Of a DNA stretch of 64,000 nucleotides, positions 1 to 12,488 are shown one piece after another. A model generated the notes under the pieces. That model was not told the origin of the DNA, ran no database searches, and saw only the letters and a program-made list of their open reading frames with translations. The position numbers were made by a program, and so were the translations under genes. Within the stretch, counting starts at the first letter, position 1. The number at the start of each line of letters is the position of its first letter. Source of the DNA: Phoebastria nigripes (taxonomy: Eukaryota; Chordata; Aves; Procellariiformes; Diomedeidae); the NCBI GenBank assembly GCA_035582835.1, contig JAYKAV010002970.1:248001-312000 (forward strand), written 5' to 3'.

Positions 1-2069
1 TTTAAATAGCCACTAAATCTCTATAGAGAAATTATGTGAAATGATACCAGAGCAACATAAAACTTGTTTTGAATAAAATATTACAAGTCTTTTTGAGGAA
101 ATACCTAAATATTTATAGTTATATTATTATTCACTAGGTACGTGAAATATTCAGATAAGCTTGGTTTTGCTTCACGCAATCCCTGCATCATCCAATTCCT
201 GCATCAGTTTCAAACACCATCTTCTTTACTATGGTGTCAGGGAATGCTGAAAAGAGTACCAGCTGAATTGCTCTTTCTGCATCAGTCTTGCATCATTTTC
301 TTGAGAAACCTGGCTAGTCCTGGTATAATTAAGGCCTCGTGAATTCATATCCTTTACATCAACATTACTACTTTGATTATGGGCATGACTTTCTAATGGT
401 GTTATTATAGAAATATAACTTGCAATGAAGACAAAAGTAATGTTGATATAGCTTATTTTTGGATAAGGAAATAGATGTTCATTCTAGAAACAACTGCACA
501 GCCGGATGCAGCTACTAGATTTGCTATCTCCCTTCCAGATTCCACCTCACACCTTCCTATTGAAACCACTTGTTGATTAGTATTGCGCTGGTCTACTTCT
601 GTGTAAATGAAATGGGTTAGCAAAGGGCTGTTATTTAAATGGTTCAGGCCTGTGGACAGATATCCTAGACACACCTCCACTGTTGAGAGATGTCACCACC
701 CAGCATTGCTTGCTATTTATTGGTATTTCTTGANGAGACTTGATTTAGAACTGTTAAAATGTTCCCAAAGCTTAGTAAAAATCAGCCAAGTGAAGTCAGA
801 CCTTGTATTTAAAATGCTTGAGCTGATCTGACCAGGCAAGGAATACATTCTTCATTATTTGCAGCATCTAAAGTTCAGATACCTCTCACTTTCAATCACA
901 AAATTTCAATTCCTTTAACGAGAGTTAATGAAAACAGTTTTTTTNATTCTTTTTTTTTCTTTGAAAATAATTTTAAAAGAATGGAACTTTTTTATTTACT
1001 ATCATTTATCTCTTTGTTAAACATTCCAGGAAAATTTGAGATTTTGCTGTAAGAATATTTCAAGGAAGTGGGAACCTATTTTAAAATATGCTCCTTAAAG
1101 CAATAAATGGCTATGAAAAGTTGCATTTAGTCATAAGTAAATGAGTAGGACATCTGGTCAACCCACTTTCACTCTGTTAAGAACCTGAATAGAGTTCATA
1201 TGACTGCTGAAAGGGATCTATTTTCAAAATGAGAGTAAAGAAAGTCAGGATTTTTTTGCNAAATATTGATGCAATTCATGTCTCAAACTGCTTCTGAATG
1301 CCACAGTATAATTCTCTGAAGTGTCATTTTTTTGGTATCAGTGAACCAGTTGAGTCAGAAATGAGAGTTCTCTAACCTTTGTCTGCTTTTAGTGTCACAT
1401 TCTGTTTAAATCTTTCTGAGGTGCTTAAACACTTAGGTAAATACNATTTCTCTTGCATTTTCAGGAAGCTCGAATTGGAAGTGCCAAAATATTATGATAT
1501 AAGTTGTTCTTTAGGGATTTTGGCTTAAAAGTGCCATTGGCAAAGTAAAATGTCTGAAAAGCTGTTTTCATGTAATTTTCTCTCCCATTTCAGTGGTCAG
1601 AGATTCAGGAATTCAAATACTTCAGATACATTTCATATCACTATTTAAATTTTAGTATTTTTAGAACCTTAAAAATAATGTTTTTGAGGTAGAGGACTCT
1701 AAGATTGAACAACGTCTTGTAGAAATATTCTGGACTATTGTATTTCCACCCATAATTACATTGTGTCAAGTGTTAGTCTAGTTCTTATTGGTTAAGACTG
1801 TCCTCATCTCATCTTTGCTGCCAGAACTGAGGTTCAGATGTATATTTCATGTTGAAACAAAACTCTTATTGCCTATATATCATAATAGGCTATACACAGT
1901 AAAAGGAAAATCAGCTAGCTAATTGATTCTAAAGTCACTTATCAGCATACCAAATGCTGGGACTGTTTCCACATTTATTTTTTCAGCCATAGATCAATAT
2001 AGTAGATGGAATGCTGATTCTGTGAGAGTTTCTGTATTGATTACTTATGCAACACATATCTGTTATGAT
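1..2069. other. AT-rich unique sequence, no gene seen
   Basis: No CR1, LTR or coding signature is visible on either strand. Open frames are at most about 75 codons, uninterrupted only by chance, and lack protein-like composition. Isolated Ns (for example near 734, 945, 1260 and 1445) mark single uncalled bases. Confidence 0.6.
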
Positions 2070-2160
2070 TATCTATCTATGTATCTATCTATCTACCAAC
2101 GTTTGTATATATAAAAAACCAAAAAATAGATACATATATATAAATATATATATATAATTA
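2070..2160. repeat. (TATC)n tract followed by AT-rich low-complexity DNA
   Basis: A run of TATC/TATG tetramers spans about 2070-2095. It is followed by an A-rich spacer and an alternating TA tract to about 2157. The reading frames that overlap it on both strands are products of the repeat. Confidence 0.8.
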
Positions 2161-5100
2161 AGGTATACAATGTAATAAGGGCTTCTGTTTGTTCCCTTCT
2201 TTTTAAATTTTCTCCTTATTTCATTACACAAATGCTCTATCATACAAGAGCACATCAACCAATACGTATTGCACAGTTCAAGTGCCACATATAAGTTAGT
2301 AATCTATATGCAAAAGTTGACAAAGTGCCAAGTATTACCATCTTCTATGATAAATAATGACTGTACAAGTGTTTNTCCCTGAATCATAAACTCTTGCTGT
2401 CATATTCTGTATTGAAAATGCTAGAAAGTTGCAGTTTATGGAAGCAATGTGCTATGGCGTACATATAGAGAACATACATCCTTTATCCTTTGAATTATTA
2501 ATTAGAAAATTTGATTTGTTTTTTTCCCATGAATTGCAGTTTTGCCAAACCTTTAGGTTCTGAAGCAATGATTCATGATGCTGAAATCTTTAGATTAGTT
2601 CTAGCTTCAGATACCTAAAATATTGAATGGAGGAATATAATTTGCCTTCTTTTATGTGAACCTTTAGAAATAAAGTTATCATGTTTTCTCCTCTAACAAT
2701 AGAGCTAACAGCATTTCTTTATGATTTTTAAGAGAATGTTGAGATACACTATTCTTGTGATGCTGTAAAAACACCACTGAATTTGAGTANACACACACAC
2801 AAAAAAAAGCCTACTTCCTTCTGGAAGCTGGCCAGGGTGGGATTTGAAACATAAAGAGCCCACTGTCAATCTCCCCCCTTGCTTCCTGAATAAAAGCAAC
2901 AGGAATCATCCATGCATTAGATCACGGAAATAAAAACTCAGTCAAATTTACACTATAGGCACCCAACTCAGGCAGGTCTCTCTCTGACTATAGAAGGAGC
3001 CAGCTAACAGCCATAGCATGCATAGGCTTAATTGCTCATTGATTTAAGCCAACAATGTGAGAGACTGAATGCTTTATGTTGCCAACAACTGTAGCTCTGT
3101 TTGTTGATTGCATCTATAGCTTTCATCATTTTAAGCAACTTTTTTCCATTCCCTTGAAAAGCCCAAACTTTATTTCTCTTGTTAAAATGCATATTAGTTT
3201 AGTAATACANACTGGACCCCTCCTGAACATGTGTTACCTGCAATTTTCCGAGCTTTGCAGCTTAGCTGAATTCCACAGAGCTTTCTCAGAGATGGTGAAA
3301 GGGTATTCCAGATAGCAGGGCAAGCATGCTGCCAAATTTAAAATTGTTTCTCCAAGGCATGGACAAGCTACAGCTTTCTGCCAAATGACTGTATGATTAA
3401 CACAAAGCAAGCAATGTATTTTTTCTTTAGAATCATACTGAAATTTATCCTTTTCTGTCTGTCAAAACACAAACCCAAACAACTGAAAATAGTCTAAGAC
3501 AGACATGTGAAAAACATGTCAGGAAGAAGTCTTAAATGTTTGGCCAAATTTTATAGAAATTCCTAAAAATAAAGACTTACAAAATCTGAAATAATGTGGG
3601 TATGGACAGTTCTGTCATCCCTCTCCTTCTTCTCTTCAAAATTTGAATTTTAGTGGGACCTTTTTTTTTTTATTTTCTTTCTCTAAATTATTAGAATGCT
3701 CCTTTAGTGAAAGGAGAAATGTGAGGAAGAAATAGAAAATAGAAAAATATGTAATTTTTGCATTATCACAGGTAATAGAAAGAAAGCAGCATATTATGAC
3801 AAAGTTTTCATCTCGTCACAGCCATGTTCACGTGCAGATGTGTCCATTCCTGTTAGATATTCTGTACAATCAAAATTTTAAAAAAGGAAATACATGTCCC
3901 AGTAAATCTGTATCTCATGTTTATGCTTAATCTGAANTTTCTTCATATACTTTATCTAATACTAACAAAACACTGCAAAGAAAACTTGATTAATTTCCAT
4001 CAAAGAATGACTGTTTCATTTGGAATTATTAGTTTAAAAGCAAAGTAGCCCTGATTTAGGGGAATAAATCTCTGCTTCATTAAAAAAAAGAAGAAAAAAA
4101 AGAGAGGAAAAAAAGAAACAAAAAAGAAACTCAGATCCTGTTATGAGGGAGCTAAGAAAAAAAACAGTCTGAAAGTATTTAGAGTTTGTAAAAGATATCC
4201 TTTCTCCCATTCTTTTGTGATTTATTTCCCATAGGCTGTGTTCAGGAACAATAAAATTTTTGCTATTTTTTAATAAATCAGGACTACNAGTTCATGTCAA
4301 CTCTGATTTACTAAAACTCACCACCTCTTCAAGTTTGAACCTAATGACTATGTTCCTATCACAGGAATTAATAGAACCAGGACACAGATTTAAACCCTGG
4401 ACATTTTCTTCACTCTTTAATAGTGACCTCTCACCTCTGGCATTGTTTTGGCTTGTGTGAACTAGCGCTCTTCCAGGTAATGTTTAGGCCATTGATGGTT
4501 CCCAGTAGGCAGGATGGAAAAAGCCATTGTATTCTGGTGAGAAAGAGAGCTATGACATGCCAGTAATCCTTAATGCTGGAGAATGAGCCTATTTTATTTA
4601 ATAATATAGATATATCCAGTGAAACTCTGGATGCTCACAGTAACTCCGTCTCTAGTACCTTACCATCCTGGACATAAATCTAGGAGCAGACTAGCTCTTA
4701 TTTCTAACCCTACCAGAAGTCCTGTGGAGGTCATAAGTTTTACTGAACACTCATGTCCTTATGGGTCCTTAGTTTTCCCATACGCAGTTTTCTTGGGACT
4801 TAAGGAACCAAAGAGCCAAGAAATAGCCATAGACGTAGGATTTCCCATAAGCCACTCACACCTTTTCCACATAGAAGCCTCAGGCAGTCAGTGTTCATGA
4901 GTGCCTGGTGGTAAACTACCCACCTAATTGCACACTGGTGCCCTACAGTACTTCCAGGGCTTCCACAGAAACCATCTGAAGCAGTTGTGGCCTTCAGTCA
5001 GGCCCAGGTTCTTGCTTCTTATTTTGTGGTTTGAGTTAAAAGCAAGTCTCAGAGCTCAGAGCTGACTGAGTGATCTCTNGGAAGAATCAACTGGATGTAT

Positions 5101-6058
5101 CCAAAGTTTTCAGTATTTAATAGGNTATAAATACATAGCTTTAAACTTAATCATTAAAACTTACCAAAATAGTTAAGTTCATTAGTTGGTATCGACAACA
5201 TCAAATGAACAAAAATTGGGATTGTGGTACTTTTGAAAGGTTATAATCAGTGGAAATAATAATAATTNAAAAAAACCTTAAATGGTAATAACTTAGCTTG
5301 ATACTCTTTTTTCCAACTAATTTTCAGTCAAATTAGCATCTGTCATTCCTCTGAACCTTTGCTTTAGTAGAATGGTTTAGGAGGCAGTTTAGGTAAAATT
5401 GCTCTGTTCTGAAGCAGTTATAAATGTGTTTTTAAAATAAGCCAATATTTGGAAACTAGTAATGACTTAACTTTGTCTANATTCATTGTTCAATAATATA
5501 TTTAAGTAAGTCTTACTGTACAGTATGTAAATAGAAGTGTAATATGCATGGTACTATATTTTTCTGTTTGATTGTAGTACTCATAATCTGTACCTTTGGG
5601 AAACAATACCTTTAACATCAGTCAAGACCATAACTTTACAAGCTGCAAAAAAATAAACAAATCATAGTCAATTTATTCCTAGGAGAGTCACCATAAAAAA
5701 CAAACAAGGCTTTTTTAATGTTTTCCCCCCGTCTTTTTGCTGCCAGCTGACTCTACAGATATCACATATATTGTTTTCATTTCTGTACATTGTAACCCAC
5801 CTGAGAGTTCATAAAACATGTGCATGTTCCTTGTGATTTGGCAAACTCAGTAAATGGTAGAAATATATTAAGTTTGCACATCCCTAGTAGAACTATTAGG
5901 GAATAAGAAACAATGACCCGTACAAGGAGTCAGAATTCAGCAGGGATATAAAGTAGATTGATCATAGTAAAAGAAACCTACCAGAAGAAAATAATACAGT
6001 ATTCAACTTTTTCAGGTCTCAAGGTAGCTGCCTAGGCAGTTGAAACTGCAACCACAGC

Positions 6059-6060
<2 letters not shown>
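2161..6060. other. AT-rich unique sequence, no gene seen
   Basis: No recognisable element. An A-rich purine tract occupies about 4082-4130. The stretch 4619-4960 is less AT-rich and has a 93-codon open frame on the + strand, but I recognise no motif in it; it could be an old unclassified repeat. The rest is ordinary AT-rich non-coding DNA with occasional Ns. Confidence 0.55.
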
Positions 6061-6099
<39 letters not shown>

Positions 6100-6111
6100 T
6101 TTTGTTTTTTT

Positions 6112-6163
<52 letters not shown>

Positions 6164-6230
6164 TTATATTTATTTTTTATATATATATAAAAAATATATA
6201 TTTATATTTTATTTATATTTAAATAAACTT
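6061..6230. repeat. Long T-rich tract grading into AT-rich repeat
   Basis: About 38 Ts start at 6061. A short break (GTTTTG..TTAA) follows, then about 50 more Ts, then TATA/ATTTAT low-complexity DNA to about 6230. A poly-Phe open frame across it is an artefact. No retrogene is visible on the - strand next to it, so I do not call it a poly(A) tail. Its true length is uncertain in a draft assembly. Confidence 0.85.
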
Positions 6231-7750
6231 TGTGACAGAAATTTTTTTTCAGGGACAGTAAGAGTTGCAACAAACTTTTTTCTGAGTATCTGTTAGTGGC
6301 TAGACAAATGTCATATGAAATGAAATCCATTTCATGTGTGAGATGAATTTTGGAGTAATCCAAGTCTCTACATGGGGAATATAGACATAGGAAAATATTC
6401 GCCTAATTTAGATGCCTCTGTCAGGTACGTAAATTAGGTGAAATGGACTTGGGCTATAATGGCACTTTGCCTTTTTCAAGCTGAGGCTGAAGAGATACAG
6501 ATCAAAATTAGGGACTTCTTTTCATTTTCTTCCCAANGTGTAGTAGAGTAAATAGCCATTGCCATGGCACAAAATCTGATCTCTTCCTGCAGTACATATA
6601 GATTCTTTAATTACCTGGTTCCTTCTTCTGTGCTTAGTTCTACATGGAAGAACTTGCAATATATGAAAAAAATATTTAAAATTTATAACAACATTTTCTT
6701 CCCTACCACATTCTTCTATTAAAAAATAATTCTGACAAGATTTTCATATAACCCCATGACCAGTGATTCTTTCTGTGATTCTAGGCCTTTAAAGGTATCT
6801 AGCTAGAAGGAAACACTACCTGTGGGGATGTAGGTGATTATTAGATGAGCTGAACCTCAGCCTGTGAAGTCTAATCTTAGATTTTATATCCAGAAAATTC
6901 ACTGAGTAGCACTAATTGTCAGAAGAGCTAAATTCCAAGCAGTCCCTAATGAATTTAGTGGATAACGTTTGATAAAATTGAAGCACCATTATATGTGTGA
7001 TGTATTAAATCAATCAAATATGACATTAATGTTTTAATATCACAGAGAATTACTGTCCCTGCACACACACACAAAAATAACCCCCAAAAAACAACCACCA
7101 AAACAAACCAACCAACCAAACAAGAAAACAAAAAAATTCTGTGGTATTGGACTGAGTTAGATACTTAATAAATAGTCTGGAGCTATTCTGCACGAGATGC
7201 ACTAATATCTCCTGAATTTCTGTCCATCATTGCTGATATATATCCATATCTGTTTAAGTACATTAAACTAGTCATCAATAGTAACTTCAAGAACTTATTA
7301 AGATCCAGGTGTTTAATCATCGTTTTGGCTTATAAGATTTTGTGAAACCTTGAGATAAAAAAACTTAGCCTGTCAGCATACTGATAAATACTTAACTTAT
7401 TTACTGCCTTTTTCAAATCACTTCAGGAAGGAGTAAACATCATTATAACCTTTGACAAGCAAGGTACAATGACTGGCTGAACAACAACCAACAAGTGAGA
7501 ATTCAGTGTCTCCCAAAACAAACATAGTACTCAATCTAGAAGATGACAGCAATGCTGTTCCGATTTGCCTAGGAGGAGTTGTTATTTATATGCAAATCAA
7601 AATTTGACCCAGTAATTCTGGTCCACAAGCAAATTGGACAGAAAGTATAAAGTCTGGAATATTCACTGCCTTTGCCCAGCCCTATTCCTGGGATCATGAT
7701 ACCTGGGTCCCACCAGATACGTCTGTGCTGTTGAATAAAAGAGAGTCATG
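6231..7750. other. AT-rich unique sequence with short low-complexity tract
   Basis: No gene or mobile element recognised. A (CA)n run followed by an A/C-rich AACC-type tract covers about 7062-7136. Confidence 0.55.
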
Positions 7751-8347
7751 TGATACTGAACACCAAGGAATATTGAAGGGACATACAGTTCTTTGGTTGA
7801 AACAATACAGATTGGTTAAGGATGCTTTATGAGTAGACAAGCCAGACATTCAGTAGATAAAAAGGCCTTGAAACCTTGTATTCTGTGTAAAATAGATAAG
7901 GAGGCTAGCTTTGAACCTTGAGTAGAATAGATAGGAAAGTTATGCTGGAGCAAGCTAGTTTGTAACAAGTAAAATTGTACAAAACAAGCCAAGGGTTAAA
8001 CAGAGCATGCGTAAAGACTGAGTTCAACTAAAGGACACTGTGAGGAAGTCTATCGATGACCACCAGAGGACCCTGGAAGACCACCTGTGGATATAAAAGC
8101 GCATGCGTCAAAGACATTTACATACATTAATGAGTTCCAGGAAATAACATGAATATGTTAATTATTCCCCAGAAATCTAANGAATATGTATACCTTGATT
8201 GCATGTAATTCTCGTAGCTAAGCAACTTGGCGCACACACTAGGTGGAGCGATTTCCTGTGCCCCCGGCACCGGAATAAAGAATGCCTACTTTCTAAAACT
8301 CCAAATTGAGTCTTAGAGAGTTCTTATTCTGCCGACTTACGGTATCA
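7751..8347 (+). mobile_element. Solo LTR, ERV1-like (4-bp target duplication)
   Basis: This 597-bp unit begins TGATAC and ends GTATCA, a perfect 6-bp terminal inverted repeat with the TG...CA ends of retroviral LTRs. The 4 bases before it (7747-7750, CATG) are repeated directly after it (8348-8351), giving a 4-bp target-site duplication. Such a length is typical of class I (gammaretrovirus-like) ERVs. A candidate TATA-like ATATAAAA lies near 8092 and a canonical poly(A) signal AATAAA at 8274-8279, leaving about 68 bases for the rest of R and U5. No internal retroviral sequence is attached on either side, so it is a solo LTR left by LTR-LTR recombination. Strand is set by the poly(A) signal. 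The class is inferred from the duplication length, not from a database match. Confidence 0.85.
8274..8279 (+). other. Poly(A) signal AATAAA of the ERV1-like LTR
   Basis: Canonical hexamer near the 3' end of the solo LTR, in the position expected for retroviral R/U5 processing. It fixes the orientation of the LTR. Confidence 0.7.
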
Positions 8348-8351
8348 CATG

Positions 8352-9674
8352 AAGCAAGCGTGACCCCTTAAGTAGTCCACACTACTTAGTTGTCAGCTCA
8401 CTGCATAAGTCTGTCTGGGACTGTTCCAACTTACATTCCTTAAGATACTATCTGGACATTGTCAGGGAATAGTTTACTTCCTGAACCTCTCCAAAAGGCA
8501 GTGGGGTGGACGCTACACCATGCTTGGTACCCTGCAACCTCTGCAATGATCTGATGCTCCTTCAGAAGACAATCTTTGCAGCCTCAATCCTCCCACGTTC
8601 TTTCATGTGCATCCCAGGGCATGTAGCACATAATTCCAATTTTATTCTTCCACTGTTGAGGGGAACAACATAACCCAAATTTTTTATTTCAGACATACAG
8701 AGCCAACAAAATAGCATAAAAAACTAGGACATAGGGAAATCCCATTAGACTCAGAACACCTAGGACAAAAAGATAAGGCCAATCCATTTTGGGAAGGGCT
8801 TAATCAATGTGCCAAGGATTGGACCCTGGTCTTTTATTTAACAGCATACACATAGCCAAAGACTCCTAAACCAAAACTGCTGATCACAAAGACACTAATG
8901 AAGATAGAAGGGAGATTTTATCTCCCTTACTTGGATGACTAACATAAATTATAATCTTAGATTTTTTCAAATGTGAATAATCCTGCATTACTCCTCTAGT
9001 TACCAAGTTTATAATGGACAATTGTACTTAAAGAAAAACCACTGGTGCTTAACAAAAGCCTAGAAAAAACTATCCCATGTAATTATTTTGTTATATACTT
9101 TTTTTATATGGGGAAGAAGGACACTTCCTCTTTTTTTAATGGCTTTTTTCTATAACAAATATTTGTCAAGAAAAAAGAACAGTAAAACTTTTGCCACCTT
9201 CCCATTCAGTGTTTAACACCTATAGAATCAGTTTTTGCATCTTCTTTCGAAGTCAGCATGAAGGTCCTACCTCCCCTGTTCACTGGATTTGAAATTTTAC
9301 ACTGACCCTCTAAATGCCTTGTCAGTTAATCTGTAGGATATTGGACTGTTGTGGGCCTAAATGAATAATCAATTTCAAGAATTAATCGCTTAGCTGTTGA
9401 AGGGTGTGGTCTGAAAAATTTAGTGGTTTGCTGCACTACCATATCAAAGGCCTGATACTGTAGTGTACAATGAGGAACTTGATCTTTAGTCTTCATTTTT
9501 CTGCAATGATGTGACTTATTGTCTATATTCTGCCATTCAGTTTGTTGGGTTTTTTTGGTCCACTTGTCAAACCCTTAGGGTGAAATATTTAACAGACATA
9601 TGCAAGCACATCTATAAACTCCTTTGAAGATTTATATACCATGAGAGATTAAAATAAAGCAGCCTGTATCTTCT
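8352..9674. other. Unassigned sequence between LTR and CR1 copy A
   Basis: No element recognised. The part at about 8440-8830 is less AT-rich than its surroundings and could be an old unclassified repeat. The rest is AT-rich unique sequence. Confidence 0.5.
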
Positions 9675-9679
9675 CTTGG

Positions 9680-9937
9680 GTGAGGACAGATGAAGTTGAC
9701 ATTATAGTGGGTGCCTGCTATAGGCCATCCGACCAGGAAGAACAAGTGGATCAGGCACCCTGCAGAGGGATAGGAGCAGCCTCACATTCGCAGGCCCTGG
9801 TCCTCATGGGAGACTTCAACCACCCCGATATCTGCTGGAGGGACAGCACAGCAGGACATAAGCAATCCAGGAGGTTCCTAGAGTGCATTGATGATAACTT
9901 CCTCCTCTTCAAATGTCTGCTTGGAAGAGTCCCATGA
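9680..9937 (+). pseudogene. CR1 ORF2 endonuclease fragment (copy A)
   Basis: Remnant of an APE-type endonuclease, which in CR1 nicks target DNA for target-primed reverse transcription. The segment has VGACYRP at residues 10-16 and the conserved GDFNHPD at residues 44-50 (about 9809-9829), carrying the catalytic Asp-x-Asn. It then jumps from the IDDNFL motif straight to LLGRVP. The block containing the Ser-Asp-His motif, still present in copy B, is therefore deleted. There is no real start codon: the Met is internal to the ancestral frame. Not functional. Confidence 0.88.
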
Positions 9938-10030
9938 GATAAGGCCCTGGAGGGAAGAGGGGACCAAGTAAGCTGGTTAATATTCAAGGATCACTCACTC
10001 CATGCTTAAGAGTGGTCCACCCCAACAAAT

Positions 10031-10606
10031 ATGAAGTCAGGCAAAAATGCCAGAAGGCCTGTGTTGATGAACAAGGAGCTCCTGGCCAAACNCAAACACA
10101 AAAAGGAAGCATACAGAGCGTGGAAGCAAGGACGGGTAACTTGGGAGGAATACAGAAACATTGTTCGAGAATCCAGGGATAAAGTTAGGAAAGCTAAAGC
10201 CCAAATGGAATTCAGTCTGTCCAGGGATGTCAAAAACAACAAGAAGGGCTTCTGTAAGTGCATAGGTGACAAAAAGAGGACTAGGGAAAATGTGGGCCCA
10301 TTGCTCAACGAGATGGGGCACCTGGTTACATAGGACGTGGAAAAGGCTGAGGTACTGAATGCCTTCTGTGCCTCAGTCTTTACTAGCAAGACCAGCCTTC
10401 AGGAACCCCAGGTCCCAGAGACCAGAGGGAAAATGTGGAGTAAGGAAGACATACCTTTGGTGGAATACGATCAGGTTAGAGAATGCCTAAGTAAACTGGA
10501 CATCCATAAGTCCATGGGCTGTGATCAGATACACCCACAAGTACTGAGGGAGCTGTCTGATGTCATTACAATGCCACTCACAATATTCTTTGAACAAACA
10601 TGTTGA
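10031..10606 (+). pseudogene. CR1 ORF2 linker and RT N-terminal fragment (copy A)
   Basis: One reading frame continues from SGKNARRP through a Lys/Arg-rich linker to a KSMGCDQIHPQVLREL stretch, which corresponds to the start of the CR1 RT fingers. It is interrupted by an in-frame TAG near 10331 and ends at TGA near 10604. Just downstream, GEVPEDWR continues in the same frame before shifting near 10640. The antisense frames of up to 127 codons over this stretch are shadows. Confidence 0.88.
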
Positions 10607-10795
10607 CTGGGAGAGGTGCCTGAGGACTGGAGGAAAGTGTGTCACTCTTATCTTCAAAAAGGGCAAGGAGGACCCAGGAACTACAGACCAGTCAGACCCA
10701 CCTTGATTCCTAGGAAGGCAATGAAACAACTAATCCTGGAAACCATTTACAGGTACATGAAGGACTAGAAAGTGATCAGTAGTTAGCATGGATTC

Positions 10796-11185
10796 ATGAA
10801 GGGGAAGCCATGCTTGACTAACTTGTTAAACTTCTATGATGAAATAACTGGCTTGGTAGACAAGGCGAGAGCAGCGAATCATGCCTACCTTGACTTCAGG
10901 AAGACTTTTAACACTGTGTTCCATAAGATCCTCACAGAGAAGCTGATGAAGTATGGGCTAGATGAACAGATAATGAGATGGATTGAAAACTGGCTGAATG
11001 GCCAGGCCCAGAGGGTGGTGATCAGTTGCATGAAGTCTGGTTGGAGACCATTAACTAGCGGTGTACCCCAGGGGTCTATACTGGGTCCAGTTCTGTTTAT
11101 CACCTTCATGGATGATTGGGATGATGGGGCAGAGTGTACCCTCATCAAGTTTGTGGATGACACCAAACTGGGAGGAGTTGCTGAT
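10796..11185 (+). pseudogene. CR1 reverse transcriptase palm fragment (copy A)
   Basis: RT motifs in order: CLTNL near the start, motif A YLDF at about 10886-10897 (Asp kept), [11 protein letters not shown] at about residues 88-98, and the catalytic box FVDD at 11150-11161 with both Asp residues present. The frame runs into the nested LTR at 11186 and its apparent C-terminus there is LTR sequence read through. The upstream frameshift and stops make it a pseudogene even though the catalytic residues survive. Confidence 0.9.
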
Positions 11186-11713
11186 TGTTGTGCTTTAACC
11201 CGGCAGGCAGCCAAACACCACACAGCTGCTCACTCACTCCTCCCCACCCCTCAGTGGGATGGGGGAGATAATAGGGGAAAAAAAAGTAAAATTCGTGGAT
11301 TGAGATAAAGACTGTTTAATAAAACAGAAAAGGAAGGGAAAATAATGATAATAATAATAATAACAATGATAGAATATACAAAATGAGTGATGCACAATGC
11401 AATTGCTCACCACCTGCTGAGNGATACCCAAGCAGCCATCGCTACTTCCCAGACCACGCCTCCTATTTCTGTATTGAGCATGAGGTCATGTGGTATGGAA
11501 TACCCCATTGGCCAGCTGGGCTAGCTGTCCCGGCTATGCTCCCTCCCAGCTTCTTGTGCACCTGGCAGAGCATGGGANGCTGAAAAGTCCTTGACTAGCA
11601 GACTACTTAGCAACAACTAAAAACATTAGTGTCTTATCAACATTCTTTTCATACTAAATCCAAAACACACCACTAGGAAGAAAATTAACCCTATCCCAGC
11701 CGAAACCAGGGCA
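11186..11713 (-). mobile_element. Solo LTR, ERVL-like family, nested in CR1 copy A
   Basis: This 528-bp LTR lies in reverse orientation; on the - strand it starts near 11713 and ends in the TG at 11186. The CR1 pentamer CTGAT at 11181-11185 is repeated at 11714-11718, a perfect 5-bp target duplication. On the - strand it shares the motif CTGGTTTCGGCTGGGATAG, the middle portion, the AAT-repeat stretch (+ strand 11347-11372) and the ATTAAA-type poly(A) region with the LTR at 22981-23502, so the two belong to one subfamily. The 5-bp duplication fits class III (ERVL-like) elements. It inserted after copy A and is a solo LTR. Confidence 0.92.
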
Positions 11714-12488
11714 CTGATACACCAGAGTGTCGTGCTGCCATCCAGAGGGAACTTGACAAGCTGGAGAAGTGGGCTGACGGGGATCTCATGATGTTCAACA
11801 AGGGGAAGTGCAAAGTCCTGCTGCTGGGAGCAACGTCATGTATATGCTGGGGTCTACCCAGCTGGAAAGCAGCTTGGCAGAAAAGGCTCTGGGGGTCCTG
11901 CTGGACACTGAGTTGAACAGGAGCCAGCAATGTGCCCTTGCAGCAAAGAGGGCTAATGGTATCCCAGGCTGCATTAGGAGTGTTGCCAGCAGGTCAAGAG
12001 AAGTGATCCTTCCTCTCTACTCAGCACTGCTGAGGCCAAATCTGGAGTACTGTGTCCAGTCCTGGGCTCCCCAATACAAGACAGACATGGACATACTGGA
12101 GAGAGTCCAACAAAGGGCCACAAAGATGATGAAGGGACTAGAGCATCTCTCCTACGAGGAAAGGCTAAGAAAGCTGGGACTGTTTAGCCTAGAGAAGAGA
12201 AGGCTCAAGGGGGATCTTATCAATATCTATAAATACCTGAAGGGAAGGTGCAAAGAAGATGGAGCCGGGCTCTTTTCAGTGGTGCCCAGTGACAGGACCA
12301 GCGGCAATGGGCAAAAACTGAAACACAGGAGGCTCTGTCTGAATGTCAGGAAACACTTTTTTCCTGTGAGGATGACTGATCACTGGCACAGGTTGCTCAG
12401 GAGAGATTGTGGAGTCTCCCACAGAACAAATATTCAAAACCTGTTTAGACATGGTCCTGCACAGCCAGCTCTAGGTGGCCGTGCTTGA
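11714..12488 (+). pseudogene. CR1 ORF2 C-terminal fragment (copy A)
   Basis: Continues copy A after the nested LTR. The first ~95 bases encode the segment just after the RT catalytic box, shifted in frame. From 11808 a 226-codon open stretch covers the conserved C-terminal region, including [53 protein letters not shown] and HWHRL. The Met at 11808 is internal, not a start. The long open stretch shows this part has taken few indels. Confidence 0.88.

Noticed and set aside
6040..6222. Poly-Phe frame
   Set aside because: Translation of a T tract.
8689..8745. Short - strand frame with a signal-peptide-like hydrophobic start
   Set aside because: Only 18 residues before a stop, with no splice donor or continuation recognised.
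10006..11223. Antisense frames of 78-127 codons over CR1 copy A
   Set aside because: Shadows of the ORF2 remnants on the + strand, whose RT and endonuclease motifs are clear.
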